Shown piece after piece: positions 31,245-41,607 of a stretch of DNA of 64,000 nt. This DNA comes from Bacterioplanoides sp. SCSIO 12839 (GTDB lineage Bacteria > Pseudomonadota > Gammaproteobacteria > Pseudomonadales > Oceanobacteraceae), in NCBI RefSeq assembly GCF_024397975.1, contig NZ_CP073745.1, positions 3,064,501 through 3,128,500 of the forward strand, written 5' to 3'. Under the pieces are notes generated by a model. The model was not told the DNA's origin. It saw only the letters and a program-made list of their open reading frames with translations, and made no database searches. The translations under genes were made by a program, and so were the position numbers. How positions within the stretch are numbered: the stretch's first letter is position 1; each line of letters starts with the position of its first letter.

Positions 31245-32876
31245 ATGGCAAAACTCATCTCATCCGATGCCTTGGTAGTCGGTGGTGGTATCGCCGGTAT
31301 TGTATCGGCCCTTGAGCTGCTTCGCGCTGGTCAGTCGGTTGCCTTGGTTGATAAAGACACACCCGAACGCCTTGGCGGGCTGGCACTGTGGGCCTTTGGC
31401 GGCATGACTTTAGTTGGCACACCGCTGCAGAAAAAGATGGGGATTGCCGATACCCCTGAACGCGCATACCGCGACTGGCTGCGTTTTGGTGAACTGAATA
31501 AAAATGACAGCCACTCGCTCGATTGGGCTAAATACTACGTTGAACATTCCCGTACTGAAGTCTACGACTGGCTGCGCAATGAAGGCATCAAATTTATGCC
31601 TGCGGTCAATTGGGTTGAACGTGGTTTATACGGTAACGGCAACAGCGTACCGCGTTACCATGTGGTGTGGGGAACCTCACGCGAATTAACCCGCACCCTG
31701 ATTACTGCCATGCATGCAGCGAATAAAAACGATCAACTGACCTTATTACACCGCTGCAGCATTGATGAACTGATTCAGGCAGGCAACTTTATGAACGGCG
31801 TTGTAAACGGTGCCATCGGCCATCATCTGGACACTGGCGAACGGATCGAATTCAAAGCCCATAACGTGGTGCTCGCCACCGGTGGTATTAACGGCAGCCA
31901 CCAGCAGGTTCGACAAAACTGGCCGGTTGAGCGCGCCATGCCAGACACCATGCTCAACGGTGCACACCCTTATGCTGATGGTGCATTACATCATGAAGTA
32001 GCTAATAAGCTGGGTGGCCATATCGTCAACGCCGGAGAAATGTGGAACTACGCCGCCGGCTTCCCACACCCTTATCCGCATTTTGACGGTCATGGGTTAT
32101 CCACCATTCCGTGTAAATCCGCCTTGTGGTTGAATCATAAAGGTGAGCGAATGGGTCCGGAACCATTGGTCACTGGCTTTGATACCCATGAATTGTGTCA
32201 GCGGGTGGCAGAGCAGGAAAAGCCCTGGACCTGGCATTTATTAAACTGGCGCATTGCCATTAAAGAATTTGCCCTTTCCGGTGCGGAACATAATCAGCGT
32301 ATTCGCGACAAACAATTTATTCGTTTTATTTATGAATTATTAATCACCGGCAACCAAAATTTAATCAAACAAATGGCAGTCGAGTGCGATGATTTTATTG
32401 TTGCGGATACATTGCAGGAGCTGGCTGAAAAAATGAATGCCCTCACCTGCTCACACGATATTGATCCAGTGCAACTGCAACAAACTGCCGACGAGTTTGA
32501 TGCCAATTTTGCTAAAGGCAGCGCACTGGAAAATGACGATCAGATTCGTCGTATTCTACATGCGCGCCAATGGGGGCCGGATAAACTGCGCACCTGCAAA
32601 CCAGCACCGCTTCAAAAGCCGGGCTCCGGGCCGTATATTGCAATTCGTATGCAATTAATTACCCGCAAAAGTCTGGGGGGGTTACGCACCGATTTACAGT
32701 GCAAAGTACTGGCAGAGAACAACCGGCCAGTGCGAGGGTTATATTGTGTGGGTGAAGCCGCTGGTTTTGGTGGCGGCGGCTCAAATGGCAAACGTTCATT
32801 AGAAGGCACTTTTTTACCCGGGTGTATTATGACCGCCCGGGCAGCGGCGAGATCTATTATCAACGAAAGTGCCTGA
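31245..32876 (+). CDS. FAD-dependent dehydrogenase (fumarate reductase/KstD-like flavoprotein)
   Basis: Flavoprotein of the succinate dehydrogenase/fumarate reductase/3-ketosteroid dehydrogenase superfamily. The FAD motif ALVVGGGIAGIVSALELLRAGQ (abridged) is at residues 9-30, followed by the LGGLALWAFGG loop; VVLATGGING and the C-terminal GLYCVGEAAGFGGGGSNGKRSLEGTFLPG complete FAD binding (given in part). No signal peptide is seen. The 543-residue length fits the group sometimes annotated as FAD-binding dehydrogenase. Substrate unknown; it lies directly before a TPP enzyme gene in the same orientation. Confidence 0.85.
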   Translation: MAKLISSDALVVGGGIAGIVSALELLRAGQSVALVDKDTPERLGGLALWAFGGMTLVGTPLQKKMGIADTPERAYRDWLRFGELNKNDSHSLDWAKYYVEHSRTEVYDWLRNEGIKFMPAVNWVERGLYGNGNSVPRYHVVWGTSRELTRTLITAMHAANKNDQLTLLHRCSIDELIQAGNFMNGVVNGAIGHHLDTGERIEFKAHNVVLATGGINGSHQQVRQNWPVERAMPDTMLNGAHPYADGALHHEVANKLGGHIVNAGEMWNYAAGFPHPYPHFDGHGLSTIPCKSALWLNHKGERMGPEPLVTGFDTHELCQRVAEQEKPWTWHLLNWRIAIKEFALSGAEHNQRIRDKQFIRFIYELLITGNQNLIKQMAVECDDFIVADTLQELAEKMNALTCSHDIDPVQLQQTADEFDANFAKGSALENDDQIRRILHARQWGPDKLRTCKPAPLQKPGSGPYIAIRMQLITRKSLGGLRTDLQCKVLAENNRPVRGLYCVGEAAGFGGGGSNGKRSLEGTFLPGCIMTARAAARSIINESA

Positions 32877-32930
32877 TCGCTTAATAGCGGCAATAATTTC
32901 AAAAATAAGAATATAAACGAGTTAACTACC

Positions 32931-34610
32931 ATGGCAAAAAAAATGAATGGCGCTCAAGCGTTAATGAAAACTCTGGTCGATTCTGGCGTTGACGTCTGTT
33001 TTACCAACCCGGGCACCAGCGAAATGCATTTTGTTGCGGCACTGGATAACGAACCCAAAATGCGCGCTGTTCTGGCACTGTTTGAAGGTGTTGCTACCGG
33101 TGCTGCCGATGGTTACGCACGTATGGCTGATAAACCAGCGGCAACCTTGTTACACCTGGGCTGCGGTCTGGGTAACGGCTTAGCCAACCTACACAATGCC
33201 CGTAAAGGCAAGGTACCGATGATTAATATCGTCGGTGATCATGCCACCTACCACGTACAGTACGACGCTCAGCTGCAATCGGATATCGAAACCGTTGCCC
33301 GTAATGTTTCACCAGAATTTGTACGCACCTCACAAACGACCGAAGCGTTATGCCAGGATGCCGCTGATGCATTAACCGCAGCGCAAACTTACCCGAATAA
33401 AATCTCAACCTTAATTCTGCCCGCCGATGTGTCCTGGGGTGAAGGGGCTACGCCTGCTGCTGTTCCGGCACTGCCTGCAGCACCTGTAGCAGAAGACGCG
33501 GTTATTGAAAAAATTGCCAAAGCGATACTCTCTACCAAAAGCGGCGGTAAAAAGACCGCCCTGTTATTAGGAGGCCGTGCGTTACGTGAGCCAAGCCTGA
33601 TGGAAGCCGCCAAAATTGCCGCCAAACACGGGGTAAAATTATTTGCCGAAACCTTCCCAACCCGTATCGAACGCGGAGCCGGATTACCACCGGTTGAGCG
33701 CATCGCCTATCTGGCCGAACTGGTGGGCGTACAGCTGGCCGATATTAAAAATCTGATTACCGTGGATGCTAAAGCACCGGTTTCTTTTTTTGCCTATCCC
33801 GGCAAAAAAAGCTACCTGGTACCGGATGGTTGTAACCTGTTTGAACTTGCAACGCCGGAACAAGACACCATCAAAAGTCTGCAAAAACTGGTAGCCGCTT
33901 TAGCAGCAAACGATACCCTGCCACAGCTTCAGCCAGCCGACCGCCCGGTTCGTCCTAAAGGCAAACTGACTGCTGAAAAAGTCTGCAAAGCCGTCGGTCA
34001 TTTCTTACCCGATAACGCCATTATTGTCGATGAATCCATCACCTCCGGGTTAATGCTGAACACCATGACCGCAGGGGCACCACGTCACGACATGCTGACC
34101 TTAACCGGTGGCGCAATCGGCCAGGGATTACCCAGCGCCGTTGGCGCTGCCGTTGCCTGCCCCGATCGGCCAGTATTGGCTCTGATTGGTGATGGCAGCT
34201 CGATGTATACCAACCAGGCGTTGTGGACCATGGCGAATGAAAACCTCAATGTCACCAGTATCATTTTTAACAATGCTTCTTATTCGGTACTGAATATTGA
34301 GTTAGAGCGCGTCGGTGCAGAATCCGTGGGAGAAAAAGCCAAATCACAACTGAATATTGGTGGTGCAGCATTAAACTTTGCCCAGCTGGCGCAGGGCATG
34401 GGCGTGCATGGCACACGCATCACAACGGCTGAAGAGCTGAACAAAGCGCTGGAATATGCGCTGGCGCATAACGGCCCGAACCTGATCGAAGTGATGATTC
34501 CGGAATCGTTAAATGGTACCAAACGCAAAGTGTTACCGTGGATCTTAAAATCGTTACCCGGCTTACCGTTGCCACTGACCCGGGCACTGAAAAAGAAACT
34601 GGCGCCGTAA
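32931..34610 (+). CDS. Thiamine-diphosphate-dependent enzyme, acetolactate synthase-like
   Basis: Member of the TPP-enzyme family with acetolactate synthase large subunit and benzoylformate decarboxylase. The activating glutamate is in ALFEGVATGAADGYAR (about residue 54), and the TPP/Mg motif is LALIGDGSSMYTNQALWTMA with the closing NN (IIFNNASYSVL). The 559 residues cover the three usual domains. There is no adjacent small subunit and the C-terminus is basic and hydrophobic (LPWILKSLPGLPLPLTRALKKKL), unlike IlvB. It is probably a lyase or decarboxylase of a catabolic route rather than branched-chain amino-acid synthesis; substrate unknown. Confidence 0.85.
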   Translation: MAKKMNGAQALMKTLVDSGVDVCFTNPGTSEMHFVAALDNEPKMRAVLALFEGVATGAADGYARMADKPAATLLHLGCGLGNGLANLHNARKGKVPMINIVGDHATYHVQYDAQLQSDIETVARNVSPEFVRTSQTTEALCQDAADALTAAQTYPNKISTLILPADVSWGEGATPAAVPALPAAPVAEDAVIEKIAKAILSTKSGGKKTALLLGGRALREPSLMEAAKIAAKHGVKLFAETFPTRIERGAGLPPVERIAYLAELVGVQLADIKNLITVDAKAPVSFFAYPGKKSYLVPDGCNLFELATPEQDTIKSLQKLVAALAANDTLPQLQPADRPVRPKGKLTAEKVCKAVGHFLPDNAIIVDESITSGLMLNTMTAGAPRHDMLTLTGGAIGQGLPSAVGAAVACPDRPVLALIGDGSSMYTNQALWTMANENLNVTSIIFNNASYSVLNIELERVGAESVGEKAKSQLNIGGAALNFAQLAQGMGVHGTRITTAEELNKALEYALAHNGPNLIEVMIPESLNGTKRKVLPWILKSLPGLPLPLTRALKKKLAP

Positions 34611-34633
34611 ACCGTGTTAACAGGCCCTGGTTG

Positions 34634-36331
34634 CTATTTTAACGTGAAGTGACGACACTGCTCAGACATCTGACGCGAGATTTCATTCAACGCTTCCGTG
34701 CTCTGAGCAATGTCTTCGGCACCACCGGAGACTGCTTTGGAGATATCCGCAATCCGTGAAATATTACCGTTCACCGTATCCGATACCGCAACCTGAGCGT
34801 CGGTTGATTGTTTAATCTGCTGGTTCGCCTGAGTAATTTCAGCCACCTGCTGACTAATGGATGACAGCGATTCTTCGGTATTCTGAATTTGAATAACCGC
34901 ATTTGTAGCTTTGTCATTGGTCAGCTCCATCGACTCAACCATCACCCCAGTTGTGCCTTTCAGGTCCGTCAGAATTTGATCAATCTTATCGGTAGAATCT
35001 TTGGTTTTACTCGCCAGAGAACGCACTTCATCGGCCACCACGGCAAAGCCACGCCCTTGCTCACCAGCTCGGGCAGCTTCAATGGCGGCGTTAAGCGCTA
35101 ACAAATTGGTTTGTTCGGCAATGGAACCAATTACCGATGACATATCGCCAATTTGTTCTACGTTTTCCTGCAGCTGATGAATAATTTGTGTCGATTGCTC
35201 CGCTTGCTCCGACATCTCCTTAATCACCACCACGGAATCATCCACCACTTGTTTTCCCTGAGCCGATACCGCTTCGGTCGCCACCGCAATATCGGTGGCA
35301 TGTGATGAACTATCAACGACCTGCTGCACAGTATCCAACATCTGAACCATCGATGTTTCGGTATCGGCAGTGAGCTGGAATTGCTGTTGGCTGCCATCAC
35401 GGGTACGCAAAGTGATGTCGTGTAAGGCGTTGGCTTTATCCTGCAACGTCAGAGATGAGGCACTGATCAGCTCTACAGTTTGATGGTATTGATGCGTTAA
35501 GCGGTTAAAGGAAGCCATAATCACCGATAATTCATCCTGTGATTTACCCTGTTTTAACTCCACACTTAAATCACCGCCAACCACGCGATCAACCGCTTTG
35601 GTTATCTGACACACCTTACTTTTAATAAAACGCGAGAAACTGAAGCTAACCACCGCAAGCACAGCCACCAGCAAAAGACACAAAATAGCAGCGATGATAC
35701 CTACCAGGTTATTGTCTTTATTATATTGTTCATCAATATTCACGGTCATTTCCAACACGCCGCGTACCTGTCCCAGTTGCCAATCACGCTTTGGGGAACC
35801 CGGATGACTGTTGTGGCACGCTACACAGGATTCAGCACTGAGATGGTCGGCCACCCCAACCCGCATAAACTGCTGCCCATCACGCTCAATCATCTCAGCG
35901 TAAGCCGCATCCGGGTTATCATTCAGATAAGCCCAGGCATTACGGCCAAACTCATCCATCTGGCGGCTACTGCGATTTGCAAATGGGTACGGACTATAAA
36001 AAGCAAACTGGGTATTCTCGTCACTCATCTCCTGACTGACATCATGCAGGAAAGTAGCCGGAACCGGGATCACCCCCTTTTGTTGTTTATGCTGAGTTGA
36101 AGCCGAAATATCGCTGTCTGAGACGACCGACTGAAGAATATTAGTGGAGTAATAGGTGCGTAACCGTTTCAGCTGTTTGGCATTATCAACAGCATCTGCC
36201 ACGACAACTTCAGCGGTGTTGGAATGCAGCACTGTTGGTAAAAAGAACATCAGCGCCGCCAATACCAGCAGAAAAAAGCCAATAATTGGCAGTACCAGCT
36301 TCCAAACAATACTTTTTGACAGAAATTCCAC
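34634..36331 (-). CDS. Methyl-accepting chemotaxis protein with a CxxCH (haem-binding type) sensor domain
   Basis: Membrane chemoreceptor. TM1 is at about residues 10-33 and TM2 at about 210-233; between them the periplasmic domain carries C169-V-A-C172-H173 within [13 protein letters not shown], the c-type haem motif of the DUF3365/Tll0287-like sensor family. A HAMP linker follows and then the methyl-accepting domain with the hairpin signature [20 protein letters not shown] and [15 protein letters not shown]. It would signal to CheA; the input is probably redox state, oxygen or a gas, by inference. The 565-residue length is normal. A single gene, convergent with the TPP-enzyme gene. Confidence 0.9.
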   Translation of the reverse strand: MEFLSKSIVWKLVLPIIGFFLLVLAALMFFLPTVLHSNTAEVVVADAVDNAKQLKRLRTYYSTNILQSVVSDSDISASTQHKQQKGVIPVPATFLHDVSQEMSDENTQFAFYSPYPFANRSSRQMDEFGRNAWAYLNDNPDAAYAEMIERDGQQFMRVGVADHLSAESCVACHNSHPGSPKRDWQLGQVRGVLEMTVNIDEQYNKDNNLVGIIAAILCLLLVAVLAVVSFSFSRFIKSKVCQITKAVDRVVGGDLSVELKQGKSQDELSVIMASFNRLTHQYHQTVELISASSLTLQDKANALHDITLRTRDGSQQQFQLTADTETSMVQMLDTVQQVVDSSSHATDIAVATEAVSAQGKQVVDDSVVVIKEMSEQAEQSTQIIHQLQENVEQIGDMSSVIGSIAEQTNLLALNAAIEAARAGEQGRGFAVVADEVRSLASKTKDSTDKIDQILTDLKGTTGVMVESMELTNDKATNAVIQIQNTEESLSSISQQVAEITQANQQIKQSTDAQVAVSDTVNGNISRIADISKAVSGGAEDIAQSTEALNEISRQMSEQCRHFTLK

Positions 36332-36448
36332 GAATCAACCCCATAACGGCTGCGGTATCACGCTGCACGATGAATAATCACGATGGAATTCAGTATAGCC
36401 AAGATCCGGAAAGTGTCTGAAAGACGTCCATGTACACCATTTTTCAAA

Positions 36449-38353
36449 TCAACGGTTGAAATCATCCTGATACGTTTTAGGTGGTGGCGTCCAGCCTCTC
36501 TCTTCATCGCTACGTGTATCTTCGCTTTCCTGCTTCATCGCGGTCAGAATCTTACTTTCTAATTGCAAGAATAAAGAGCGGTAATGGTCGCTGAAGTCAC
36601 GCGCCTCACCTTCATGAAGCCAGCTGGAAAATAACGATTCAAAGTGCTGTTTTTCCAGCTTGCTGAAGCGCTGCTTGATTTGCTCGGCACGGAACGGGTG
36701 ATACCCCAGACGCTGCAACGCTTCTCCACCCAACTGCAGAGCAGACGGATAAGTTTCACTAATCACATAATCCGCACCCGCATCTTTCAGCTCGTAATGG
36801 TGGCCACGGTCATAAGCACGGGCGAGAATACCAACGTGTGGAAATTCATGTTTCACCTGTTTAACCAGCGCTAGAGCACGATCCTTATCATCGATAGCCA
36901 CTACCAGTAATTTAGCGTCTTCTATTCCTGCCGAATGTAATAAATCTGTCCGTGTGGCATCACCATAAAAACTTTTGATATTGATAGAGCGCAGTCGGTC
37001 AACCTGGGCGGCCTGATGGTCAAGTACCACGGTCGGCACGCCATTGGCCACCAGCAACCGGTTCACGATCTGTCCAAAACGTCCGATCCCGGCAATAATC
37101 ACACTGCCCTGTTCGTCAATATCGTCCATATCGCGCTGCTGTTGTTGCTGTTCGTAACGCGGAAAGATGACTTTCTCCAATACAATAAATAACGCAGGTG
37201 TCAGAAACATCGATAACGCAACCACCAGAGATAACAGCTGAGCTAACTCGGTGGGCAACACACTATGGCTAACTGCGTAGGTCAGTAACACAAAACCAAA
37301 TTCACCCGCCTGGGCCAGGCTTAAGGTAAATAACCAGCGATCTCCGGCATGCACTTTAAATATCAGTGCGAGAACAAATAACACCGCGGCTTTTAACAAC
37401 ATTAAACCCAGCGTCAACGCAATGATGGTGGTGAAATTGTCGCCCAACACGGTGAAATTCACACCAGCGCCCACGGTAATAAAAAACAGCCCCAGCAATA
37501 AACCTTTAAACGGTTCGATATTGGCTTCTAATTCATGACGGAATTCGCTGTTGGATAACACCACACCAGCGAGGAAGGTTCCGAGTGCCGGAGATAACCC
37601 CACCAGCCCCATTAACGCGGCAATACCAATCACCAGCATTAATGCCGCCGCAATAAAAGCTTCACGCAATCCGGAATCAGCCACATAACGAAACAGTGGG
37701 CGACTTAAATAATGGCCTGCCAGCACTAAGCCAACAATGGTACCTAACACCACCAAACCCGTTGCCCACCCAGGTAAATGCGCCACTAAACTGATTTCTT
37801 CGTGATGGTCTGCCGCAGCTGAACCAACCGACTGCAGCTCAGGTAACGCCAACAGTGGCATTAATGCCAACATAGGAATGACAGCAATATCCTGGAATAA
37901 CAGCACTGAAAAAGCACTGTTACCGCCTTCGGTTTTTGTCAGGCCTTTTTCATTAAAGGTCTGCAAAACAATGGCGGTAGAAGACAAAGAAAAAATCAAA
38001 CCAATAGCCAGCGCAATGCTCCAGCTCTGTCCCAGCAACAGCGTAATGCCCGTTACCGCCAGAGTGGTTAAGCCAACCTGTAAACCACCTAAGCCTAATA
38101 ATTTGTGACGCATTTGCCATAACATTGCAGGCTGCAATTCCAGCCCCACCAGAAATAGCATCATTACCACACCAAACTCAGCGAAATGCTGAATGGTGTT
38201 CGTTTCCTGCCCCACCAGACCGGTTACCGGGCCAATAATAACGCCGGCAATTAAATAACCCAGCACCGAACCTAACCCCAGACGTTTAGCCAATGGCACC
38301 ATTACCACTGCGGCAAACAGAAAAATAAAGGCCTGAATAAAGTAACCCGTCAT
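36449..38353 (-). CDS. Potassium/proton antiporter, KefB/KefC type (CPA2)
   Basis: Cation:proton antiporter-2 family protein with a TrkA-N (RCK) regulatory domain. Residues 1 to about 385 form about 12-13 membrane helices, starting LAKRLGLGSVLGYLIAGVIIGP. The NAD-binding domain begins near residue 405 (SVIIAGIGRFGQIVNRLL), with the KefB/C-like acidic-hydrophobic helix regions after it. In the family, glutathione adducts open the system to acidify the cytoplasm against electrophiles. It overlaps the stop of the upstream flavoprotein gene by 4 bases. Length 634, slightly above the usual 600-620. KefB and KefC cannot be told apart here. Confidence 0.92.
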   Translation of the reverse strand: MTGYFIQAFIFLFAAVVMVPLAKRLGLGSVLGYLIAGVIIGPVTGLVGQETNTIQHFAEFGVVMMLFLVGLELQPAMLWQMRHKLLGLGGLQVGLTTLAVTGITLLLGQSWSIALAIGLIFSLSSTAIVLQTFNEKGLTKTEGGNSAFSVLLFQDIAVIPMLALMPLLALPELQSVGSAAADHHEEISLVAHLPGWATGLVVLGTIVGLVLAGHYLSRPLFRYVADSGLREAFIAAALMLVIGIAALMGLVGLSPALGTFLAGVVLSNSEFRHELEANIEPFKGLLLGLFFITVGAGVNFTVLGDNFTTIIALTLGLMLLKAAVLFVLALIFKVHAGDRWLFTLSLAQAGEFGFVLLTYAVSHSVLPTELAQLLSLVVALSMFLTPALFIVLEKVIFPRYEQQQQQRDMDDIDEQGSVIIAGIGRFGQIVNRLLVANGVPTVVLDHQAAQVDRLRSINIKSFYGDATRTDLLHSAGIEDAKLLVVAIDDKDRALALVKQVKHEFPHVGILARAYDRGHHYELKDAGADYVISETYPSALQLGGEALQRLGYHPFRAEQIKQRFSKLEKQHFESLFSSWLHEGEARDFSDHYRSLFLQLESKILTAMKQESEDTRSDEERGWTPPPKTYQDDFNR

Positions 38354-38955
38354 TTAGCTTCTCCGGCTTGCTGATCAAGTAACGCGATCAGGTCGTCGCA
38401 GCTCTGAGTATCTAACGCCCCTTCTTGCAACAAAGTCAGCAAGGTTTTCCAACGCTCAATATGTTGTGACATACGCCCTTCTTCCACTGCCGTTCTGGCA
38501 CCAAACAGAGCCAACGGTGGCAAATACTTCATCCCGGTTATACCCGCCATCTGTTCAATAGGACGTAATAAATCTTCGAGCGGATAATGATTATATCCCT
38601 CCATTTTGTATGCTTGTTCAGCCCCACCAGCACTGATTGCACAAATAAATTGTTTCCCCTGCAATGCTGTACCCTCATTGCCATAAGCAAAGCCATATTC
38701 CAGCACAAGATCTTGCCACTCTTTTAAAATCGAAGGAGTTGAGTACCAGTACAATGGAAACTGAAACACCACCACATCGTGCTCAAGCAAACGTTGTTGT
38801 TCACGCTCAATATCAATCTGGTAAGTTGGATATTGTTGATACAAATCGACCAAAGTGACACCCGTAATATCACGTGCAGCATCAAACATCGGCTGATTTA
38901 CTTCCGACCGGTGTTGCGACGGATGGGCATACAGCACCAATACCTTGCGGCTCAT
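38350..38955 (-). CDS. Kef-system ancillary NAD(P)H oxidoreductase (KefF/KefG-like)
   Basis: Flavodoxin-fold FMN protein of the NAD(P)H dehydrogenase (quinone) family that is needed for full activity of Kef potassium efflux systems. Features are VLVLYAHPSQHRSEVN (phosphate-binding loop), FQFPLYWYSTPSILKEWQD and the isoalloxazine-loop region ISAGGAEQAYKMEGYNHY. The 201-residue length is slightly above that of KefF and KefG. Its stop overlaps the antiporter start by 4 bases (ATGA), so the two are translated together. Confidence 0.92.
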   Translation of the reverse strand: MSRKVLVLYAHPSQHRSEVNQPMFDAARDITGVTLVDLYQQYPTYQIDIEREQQRLLEHDVVVFQFPLYWYSTPSILKEWQDLVLEYGFAYGNEGTALQGKQFICAISAGGAEQAYKMEGYNHYPLEDLLRPIEQMAGITGMKYLPPLALFGARTAVEEGRMSQHIERWKTLLTLLQEGALDTQSCDDLIALLDQQAGEAK

Positions 38956-39084
38956 AACACTTCCTCAGAGCAAAAGAAAAAAGGTTAAGGAGGGAGAAGA
39001 GACTGGAGTCTATCCGGTGTCAGTGTTCAAATCCATTTTGAACGCTTTTGGGAGTACTATCCTGATCATTACGTCAGTCAGATC

Positions 39085-39111
39085 ATTCGCAGAGGCATAA
39101 CCCCTGCGAAT
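39085..39111 (-). terminator. Hairpin downstream of the propeller-like lipoprotein gene
   Basis: ATTCGCAG / CTGCGAAT with an inner GG/CC pairing forms a stem about 30 bases after the stop codon of the lipoprotein gene. There is no T-run, so termination may be weak or Rho-assisted. Confidence 0.4.
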
Positions 39112-39141
39112 GTTTAGGCCTGTTAACAGACACAGTGCGGA

Positions 39142-40344
39142 TTATTGCTCGAACTTAGCCAGATGAATATCAATGCCATTTGGCGTGGATACCGACGTAC
39201 CCACAAACATTTGATTGCCATCAACGACCAAACTACCTGAGGTTGTGCTGCCAGAATACTGAGCTGTATTGGTGGCCACAACATCACCGCGGCTACCCAG
39301 CAGAGCACTTTTACCAGCACCAGTGATCGCAATATTACCGTTAGCCAGTCGAGCCATCGCCTGAATTGGCCCTTGAGCGTCTTCAAAACGCCAGTTCTGC
39401 GCGCCATTCACGGTCAGGCTGAGTACCGTTCTCTCACTGCTATCCGATAACGCAAACCAATATTGATTATTGCTCACCACAATCGCCGGATGACCCACGA
39501 GCTCATTCGAACCGCCAATCGAAACGGATTTACTCCAGTTCGACTCACCGAATAATGAATAGCTGCGAATATATTGTGTATTGGTATTCAGATCAGACTG
39601 TGCCAATAAAATCGCATTATTGTATTCATCCAGTTCGATGTTAACGCGATAGCTCAGGTTACTGTCGGTGGTTGGCTGAGACCATACCAGCTCGCCAGTG
39701 CTGCTGTACTGGCTGACACCGGTTCGACCAGCGACATAAATATTACCCAGGTCATCAATCTCAACATCCCAGTTTCGATCCGAGTGATCGATGCTCAACA
39801 GGACTTCACCATCCAGAGATAACTTCTGAGTTGCCAGGCCGGTAACAAATAAGGCGTTATCTTTCAGCTCGATATCAAAACTATCCTGAGCAGCACTGAT
39901 CGACTGTTGCCAAATCAGATCACCATCCTGATTGGTTTTAATAATAAAAGAAGAAAATTCCGCATCCCCGTTGACGGTTTCAATCGTCTGGCCCAGCGCA
40001 TAAATATTGCCATTATTATCAGTAACAACATCAACAACCGAGTCATCCGATTTGGACGCCTGAGGGTTGGATTTAAAATCAAAGGTGCGATCCCAGATCT
40101 TATTTCCGTTTTGATCAAATTTCGCCAATAACGAGTTCTGATTACGGTTAACTCCGGTAATGACAACACTACCCGCCAAAATCAAATCATCATTATTATC
40201 AGCAATAACGTGGTTCAACCATTCGATATTATTTTTATTATCCGAGGTCGAAAAGTACGTTTCCCATTCTGGATTAACGTCTTGCCCACAAGCGCTGATT
40301 AAAACCGGGCTTGCCAACAAGGCTAACTTCGTACGATTCGCCAT
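39142..40344 (-). CDS. Beta-propeller-like lipoprotein of unknown function
   Basis: Not recognised as a named gene. The N-terminus is a short lipoprotein signal with lipobox LISAC (Cys at residue 19). The remaining 380 residues consist of about seven to eight repeats of roughly 45 residues with the pattern D-(D/N)-x-GN-I-Y-V/A-x-G followed by a Trp-containing strand (for example DNNGNIYALGQT, DDLGNIYVAGRT, WQQSISA), which is typical of beta-propellers of the SBBP/PQQ-like kind. It is probably anchored in the outer membrane. It is divergent from yqjG with a 244-base spacer. Confidence 0.75.
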   Translation of the reverse strand: MANRTKLALLASPVLISACGQDVNPEWETYFSTSDNKNNIEWLNHVIADNNDDLILAGSVVITGVNRNQNSLLAKFDQNGNKIWDRTFDFKSNPQASKSDDSVVDVVTDNNGNIYALGQTIETVNGDAEFSSFIIKTNQDGDLIWQQSISAAQDSFDIELKDNALFVTGLATQKLSLDGEVLLSIDHSDRNWDVEIDDLGNIYVAGRTGVSQYSSTGELVWSQPTTDSNLSYRVNIELDEYNNAILLAQSDLNTNTQYIRSYSLFGESNWSKSVSIGGSNELVGHPAIVVSNNQYWFALSDSSERTVLSLTVNGAQNWRFEDAQGPIQAMARLANGNIAITGAGKSALLGSRGDVVATNTAQYSGSTTSGSLVVDGNQMFVGTSVSTPNGIDIHLAKFEQ

Positions 40345-40509
40345 TTTACACTTACTCCATGTAATGAATTAAACGCCAGGTGTCTGGCGCGGCGCATCAT
40401 ATATCAATCCAGTTAAAATCCACAGCAAAGCGAGCGACCAAAAAACCTTACAAACAAGACCCGCAATAAACATTCTATTTTTACGAATGAATCGCTCGTT
40501 TATTTGCTA

Positions 40510-40519
40510 TATTCATTCT
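40510..40519 (+). promoter_or_regulatory. TATTCATTCT motif shared with the pirin gene promoter
   Basis: The decamer TATTCATTCT occurs 69 bases before yqjG and again at 42609-42618 before the pirin gene. It may be a shared operator for the intervening LysR regulator or a shared promoter element. Confidence 0.35.
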
Positions 40520-40588
40520 AGATAACATCAGTAAACTGGTAATCAACGACGAATAACCACACTATTTATCCAGTTAGATGAGGCTCCT

Positions 40589-41590
40589 ATGGGACTGTTA
40601 GTGAATGGTCAGTGGCACGACCAATGGTACGAAACCAAAACATCCGGCGGTGCTTTTCAGCGCGAAGCAGCACAATTGCGTAACTGGGTCACCAGTAACG
40701 GCGAAGCAGGCCCAAGCGGTGAAGCCGGATTCCAGGCTGAGTCAGGGCGTTATCACCTGTATGTATCACTGGCTTGCCCCTGGGCTCATCGCACCTTAAT
40801 TTTTCGTAAATTAAAACAGCTGGAAGCGCATATCAGTGTCTCCGTTGTTGCCCCGGATATGTTGGATCAGGGCTGGAGCTTTACACAACAGGTTGACGAC
40901 CCAGCTAAGGGCAGCACAGGTGATGCGTTATTCGGCTTGGATTATATGCATCAGATTTATACCCGCCATAAATCCGATTACAGCGGGCGGGTGACTGTGC
41001 CAGTGTTATGGGATAAACAGCAGAATCGCATCGTCAGTAACGAATCATCTGAAATTATCCGTATGTTTAATTCGGCTTTTAATGACATCACCGGTGATAC
41101 CCAGGATTTTTATCCTGTCGCTTTACGCTCAAAAACCGATGAACTGAATAAATTAATTTACAACAGCATTAATAACGGTGTTTATCGTTGTGGTTTTGCT
41201 ACCACTCAAGAAGCTTACGAAAGTGCTTACCAGCAATTGTTTGCAGCGCTGGATCAGGTTGAAGACACTCTCAGCAAGCAACGCTACCTGGCCGGTAATC
41301 AGATAACCGAAGCCGACTGGCGTTTATTCACGACCTTAATCCGCTTTGATGCGGTGTATCACGGTCATTTCAAAACCAATCGTCAGCGGCTGGAGGACTA
41401 TCCGCATATTTCTAACTATGTGCGCGAACTCTATCAGTGGCCAGACGTATCAGAAACGGTGGATTTTTATCACATCAAACGCCATTACTATTTCAGCCAC
41501 ACCATGATTAATCCAACTCAGGTGATACCACTTGGCCCGGATATTAATTATTTTTCGCCTCATAATCGGGCTGAACTTTTTCCGAATTAA
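40589..41590 (+). CDS. yqjG: Glutathionyl-hydroquinone reductase (Xi-class GST)
   Basis: Reduces glutathionyl-hydroquinones to hydroquinones. The catalytic cysteine is C63 in VSLACPWAHRTLI, and the family-specific N-terminal segment GAFQREAAQLRNWV and the C-terminal PHISNYVRELYQWP are present. The 333-residue length is normal. GAGG lies 9 bases before the ATG. It is followed by a LysR gene and a pirin gene, the same set (yqjG, yhaJ, yhaK) that is clustered in Escherichia coli. Confidence 0.94.
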   Translation: MGLLVNGQWHDQWYETKTSGGAFQREAAQLRNWVTSNGEAGPSGEAGFQAESGRYHLYVSLACPWAHRTLIFRKLKQLEAHISVSVVAPDMLDQGWSFTQQVDDPAKGSTGDALFGLDYMHQIYTRHKSDYSGRVTVPVLWDKQQNRIVSNESSEIIRMFNSAFNDITGDTQDFYPVALRSKTDELNKLIYNSINNGVYRCGFATTQEAYESAYQQLFAALDQVEDTLSKQRYLAGNQITEADWRLFTTLIRFDAVYHGHFKTNRQRLEDYPHISNYVRELYQWPDVSETVDFYHIKRHYYFSHTMINPTQVIPLGPDINYFSPHNRAELFPN

Positions 41591-41607
41591 AGCAGCAGGA
41601 CACTTTG

